DNA from: CALKAL01 sp051846895
Lineage (GTDB): Bacteria > Bacillota > Bacilli > Bacillales > Alkalibacillaceae
DNA: 64,000 bases
Direction: 5' to 3'
Assembly: GCA_051846895.1 (NCBI GenBank)
Contig: JBPYCQ010000010.1
Span: forward strand, 1 to 64,000
Numbering within the stretch: position 1 is the stretch's first letter; every line of letters starts with the position of its first letter. The notes under the pieces were generated by a model. It worked only from the letters and a program-made list of their open reading frames with translations. It made no database searches and was not told where the DNA came from. The position numbers and the translations under genes were made by a program. This document shows, one piece after another, positions 61,708-64,000 of this stretch.

Positions 61708-63411
61708 TTATGATTTATCTCCTCCAGAAAGCTTGTTAGCAAGAGCCTGTAACACAAGAACCATCGCAACTAAGATTACGGACATCGCTGCTGCAGAGTA
61801 ATATTCTGCACGTAACACGTTTTGGAATATAGCTAAGCTCATCGGGGCCCAATCAGCTGGTGCCATAAGAATAGAGATACTCGTTTCTTTAATAACTGTT
61901 ACAAAGACCAAAATTGATCCTGCTGCAATCCCCGGTAACATCAATGGACCAATGATAGTTATTGCTGCTGTTAACGTTGAAGCACCTAGGTTTACTGCTG
62001 CTTCTTCAATATCTTGCTTAATTGCCCTCATTGTCCCAACAGTTGAGCGAACCATATACGGTAAACGACGAATACTGTAGGCAATGATTAAAATGGTTGC
62101 CGTACCAGTTAACTGTAAAGGTGCGGTATTAAATGTTTGAATTAATGCAATACCAAATGCAATACCCGGTACAATTAATGGAACTGTAGTCATAAAATCT
62201 AATCCTGTTGAACGGTGACGAACAACAAAATATGATACAAAAGATGCGACAACTACACTTAATAATAATGCGCCCCCAGCTAGTACTAGACTATTTTGAA
62301 TATTTCCTAAAGAAGAAGTAAATATAGTTCTATAGTGTTCAAGAGTGTATCCGGATGGCAAAGGGTCCTTTCCCCATGTCTTTGCAATCGATTGAACAAA
62401 AACTGTTGCCATTGTTAAAATAGGAATAAAAACAACAAAACCTGAAAAAACAGCTAATGGAATAGTTAACGCTTTATTCTCATTTAATTTAATTTGTTTT
62501 GGTTTTCCAGAAAGTGTGTCGTAGTTCCGTCCTTTAACTAGATAGTTTTGTAGCCAGTAAACAAATCCTGCAACAGCAATCATAATAACTGTCAGAATCG
62601 CAGCACCACCCCAGTTAAAGAATCCAGCTATTTCACGATAAGCATCAACAACTATTAAGTTTAAATTACTTGGAGCTAAAATAATTGGAGTTCCAAAATC
62701 TGAGAAACTAACAGCGAAAATGACTAATGCTGTAGATAACATTCCAGGTAAAGCTAATGGAAAAGTAACGGTTACAAAGGTTAGCCAACTCTTTGATCCC
62801 ATATTACGCGAGGCTTCTTCTAAAGACACATCACTAACTTTAAATGCTGCAACCATCGGCCACAAAGCATATGGGAAGAAGAAAAAGATTTGCACAAGCG
62901 CAATACCTGTCATTGAGTAAGGGTCTATCAGCATTCCTTCTCCACCTAATTGTTGATAGATATAAGTAACCCAACCTGCACGACCAAACATTATTATAAA
63001 TGCATAAGCAGAAATAAACGTCGGTACAACTAAAGGTACTGTACATAACGCTCCAATTGTTCTCTTAAAAGGCATTTTAGTACGTGCAATACCATAAGCT
63101 ATTGGCAAACAAATAATCAAAACCCAAATAGATACAATTGTTGATAGATAAAGACTATTTAATAAACCTTTAAAGTAATGCCCATATGAAAATATAGACC
63201 TGAAATTATCTAATGTAGAATTTTTAAATTGTTCTACAGTCGTCTGAAATTGTTCTAAACTAATTAATGAACCAAATAGATTTATAGGTTCATTTGTAAA
63301 GCTAACTAGAAACACTGAGAGTAATGGAATTAGTAGAAACAGAATAAAAAAACCATAAACTAAAAACTTAATTACTCCCAAGCCGTTAATACTTCTTCTT
63401 AATCTATTCAT
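61708..63411 (-). CDS. Double-domain ABC permease (iron/phosphonate type)
   Basis: This 567-residue protein is a fusion of two BPD permease domains with about 12 helices. Each half has an EAA loop: EEASRNMGSKSWLTFVTVTFPL and EEAAVNLGASTLTAAITIIGPL. FbpB-type Fe(III) and 2-aminoethylphosphonate or glycerol-phosphate-type importers have this form. It overlaps the ATPase by 4 bp and is followed by the HAD phosphatase, so a phosphorylated substrate is possible. ATG after a weak site. Confidence 0.88.
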   Translation of the reverse strand: MNRLRRSINGLGVIKFLVYGFFILFLLIPLLSVFLVSFTNEPINLFGSLISLEQFQTTVEQFKNSTLDNFRSIFSYGHYFKGLLNSLYLSTIVSIWVLIICLPIAYGIARTKMPFKRTIGALCTVPLVVPTFISAYAFIIMFGRAGWVTYIYQQLGGEGMLIDPYSMTGIALVQIFFFFPYALWPMVAAFKVSDVSLEEASRNMGSKSWLTFVTVTFPLALPGMLSTALVIFAVSFSDFGTPIILAPSNLNLIVVDAYREIAGFFNWGGAAILTVIMIAVAGFVYWLQNYLVKGRNYDTLSGKPKQIKLNENKALTIPLAVFSGFVVFIPILTMATVFVQSIAKTWGKDPLPSGYTLEHYRTIFTSSLGNIQNSLVLAGGALLLSVVVASFVSYFVVRHRSTGLDFMTTVPLIVPGIAFGIALIQTFNTAPLQLTGTATILIIAYSIRRLPYMVRSTVGTMRAIKQDIEEAAVNLGASTLTAAITIIGPLMLPGIAAGSILVFVTVIKETSISILMAPADWAPMSLAIFQNVLRAEYYSAAAMSVILVAMVLVLQALANKLSGGDKS

Positions 63412-64000
63412 ATGAGTAACACCCTCTCAGGTGACACACCTAATTTAACCTTAGAACCTGATTGTTTAATGCTATCACCTGATTCATATGTGGTATCAAC
63501 GACGAGGCTATGTTCTCCTACTTTAATATCATAACGAACGGTTGATCCAAGGTAAGTTGCGAACTGTATTTCCCCTTCAAACGCATTGTCATATGTCTCA
63601 GATTCCCCATTTAATACATTAATATTTTCGGGGCGAATGATAACTTTCACATCATCTTTATCTGTCTGAGATACAGATTTAATGACTTGTTGTTCATCGA
63701 TTTTAACAGTGGACAATCCATTTTCACGTTCAACCACAGTACCTGGGATAATGTTGGATGTTCCAACGAAATCCGCAATGAACGGCGACTTTGGATTACT
63801 ATATAAATCTGTCGGTGTCCCAATTTGCAGAATTTCTCCATCCTTCATGACAGCAATACGATCAGCCATACTCATTGCTTCCTCTTGGTCATGAGTAACA
63901 AAAATGGTTGTGATTTTCAATTCTTGTTGGATACGTCTAATCGTATTACGCATTGAGTGACGTAACTTTAGATCTAGGTTTGATAATGGTTCATCCATTA
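63408..64000 (-). CDS. ABC transporter ATP-binding protein (partial)
   Basis: The window end cuts off the N-terminal half, including Walker A and the signature. What remains starts at the Walker B region MDEPLSNLDLK, then FVTHDQEEAM with the His switch and a TOBE domain (about 100-196). The first Met is internal and not the start. It belongs to the CysA/PotA/FbpC type and powers the double permease, with which it overlaps by 4 bp. The binding protein must be beyond the window. Confidence 0.88.
   Translation of the reverse strand, partial: MDEPLSNLDLKLRHSMRNTIRRIQQELKITTIFVTHDQEEAMSMADRIAVMKDGEILQIGTPTDLYSNPKSPFIADFVGTSNIIPGTVVERENGLSTVKIDEQQVIKSVSQTDKDDVKVIIRPENINVLNGESETYDNAFEGEIQFATYLGSTVRYDIKVGEHSLVVDTTYESGDSIKQSGSKVKLGVSPERVLLI

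Overview
The window reads as chromosome of a low-GC, spore-forming member of the Bacillaceae that is not Bacillus subtilis itself. This rests on Sda-like and Spo0E-like sporulation checkpoint proteins, a ywrA/ywrB/ywrD-like block, pssA/psd/DedA phospholipid genes, GlpP-controlled glpD, S-layer homology (SLH) proteins and strong GGAGG ribosome binding sites throughout. No rRNA, tRNA, CRISPR array or prophage is visible.

Layout. 1-1685: a complete IS1182-type insertion sequence with perfect 16-bp ends. 1790-4891: an exported NEW3-type protein with an ABC-2 exporter. 4925-12058: AEC transporter, fumarylacetoacetase-family enzyme, a membrane protein of unknown role, aldo/keto reductase, paired chromate-transporter halves and a cytoplasmic gamma-glutamyltransferase. 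12689-17468: cell-surface genes (phosphodiester glycosidase, SLH protein, acyltransferase). 17671-21013: 1-Cys peroxiredoxin with a PerR-like operator, then two zinc-ribbon membrane proteins. 21058-26305: endonuclease I, GNAT, double CMD-domain protein, thiolase and a two-subunit CoA-transferase with a decayed atoE-like transporter relic next to it. 27137-30850: a c-di-GMP module made of an Sda-like protein, a GGDEF cyclase and an Sda-GAF-EAL fusion. 31117-36928: membrane permease, M19 dipeptidase, pyroglutamyl peptidase, SLH-polysaccharide deacetylase and a zinc-ribbon protein. 38430-48158: a roughly 9.7-kb peptide-utilisation operon (XRE-cupin regulator, OppD, OppF, M19 dipeptidase, OppA, OppB, OppC, two prolyl-iminopeptidase-like hydrolases). 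48780-51031: DedA, Psd and PssA. 51402-55590: acyl-CoA dehydrogenase, acyl-CoA synthetase and MerR regulator with a MerR-type promoter. 55917-57500: a 34-codon small membrane protein coupled to PutP. 57549-64000: small membrane protein, Spo0E-like protein, GlpD with an attenuator leader, GlpP, HAD phosphatase and an iron/phosphonate-type ABC importer cut by the window end.

The most unusual feature is a family of intergenic tandem arrays with a strict 21-bp period. There are nine arrays plus one mini-array, with up to 20 units each. Six of them share the core TTTGAACAAT or close variants (TTTGAGCAAT, TTTGAGCACT) and two or three others use unrelated cores with the same period. In six of the nine arrays the phase is kept over every unit without an indel. 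Most sit beside a terminator hairpin. One lies inside the peptide operon between oppA and oppB, and one abuts the atoE relic. A period of 21 bp is two helical turns and seven codons, so the arrays stay open in several frames and produce spurious small ORFs.

A second unusual unit is the GGDEF/EAL pair. The EAL phosphodiesterase carries an N-terminal domain that looks like the whole Sda checkpoint protein, a stand-alone Sda-like gene lies just upstream, and the Shine-Dalgarno sequences of both Sda-bearing genes sit in hairpin loops. This suggests a link between the sporulation or replication checkpoint and c-di-GMP. Metabolically, the peptide operon, Pcp, two M19 dipeptidases, Ggt-like enzyme and PutP point to growth on peptides rich in proline or pyroglutamate.
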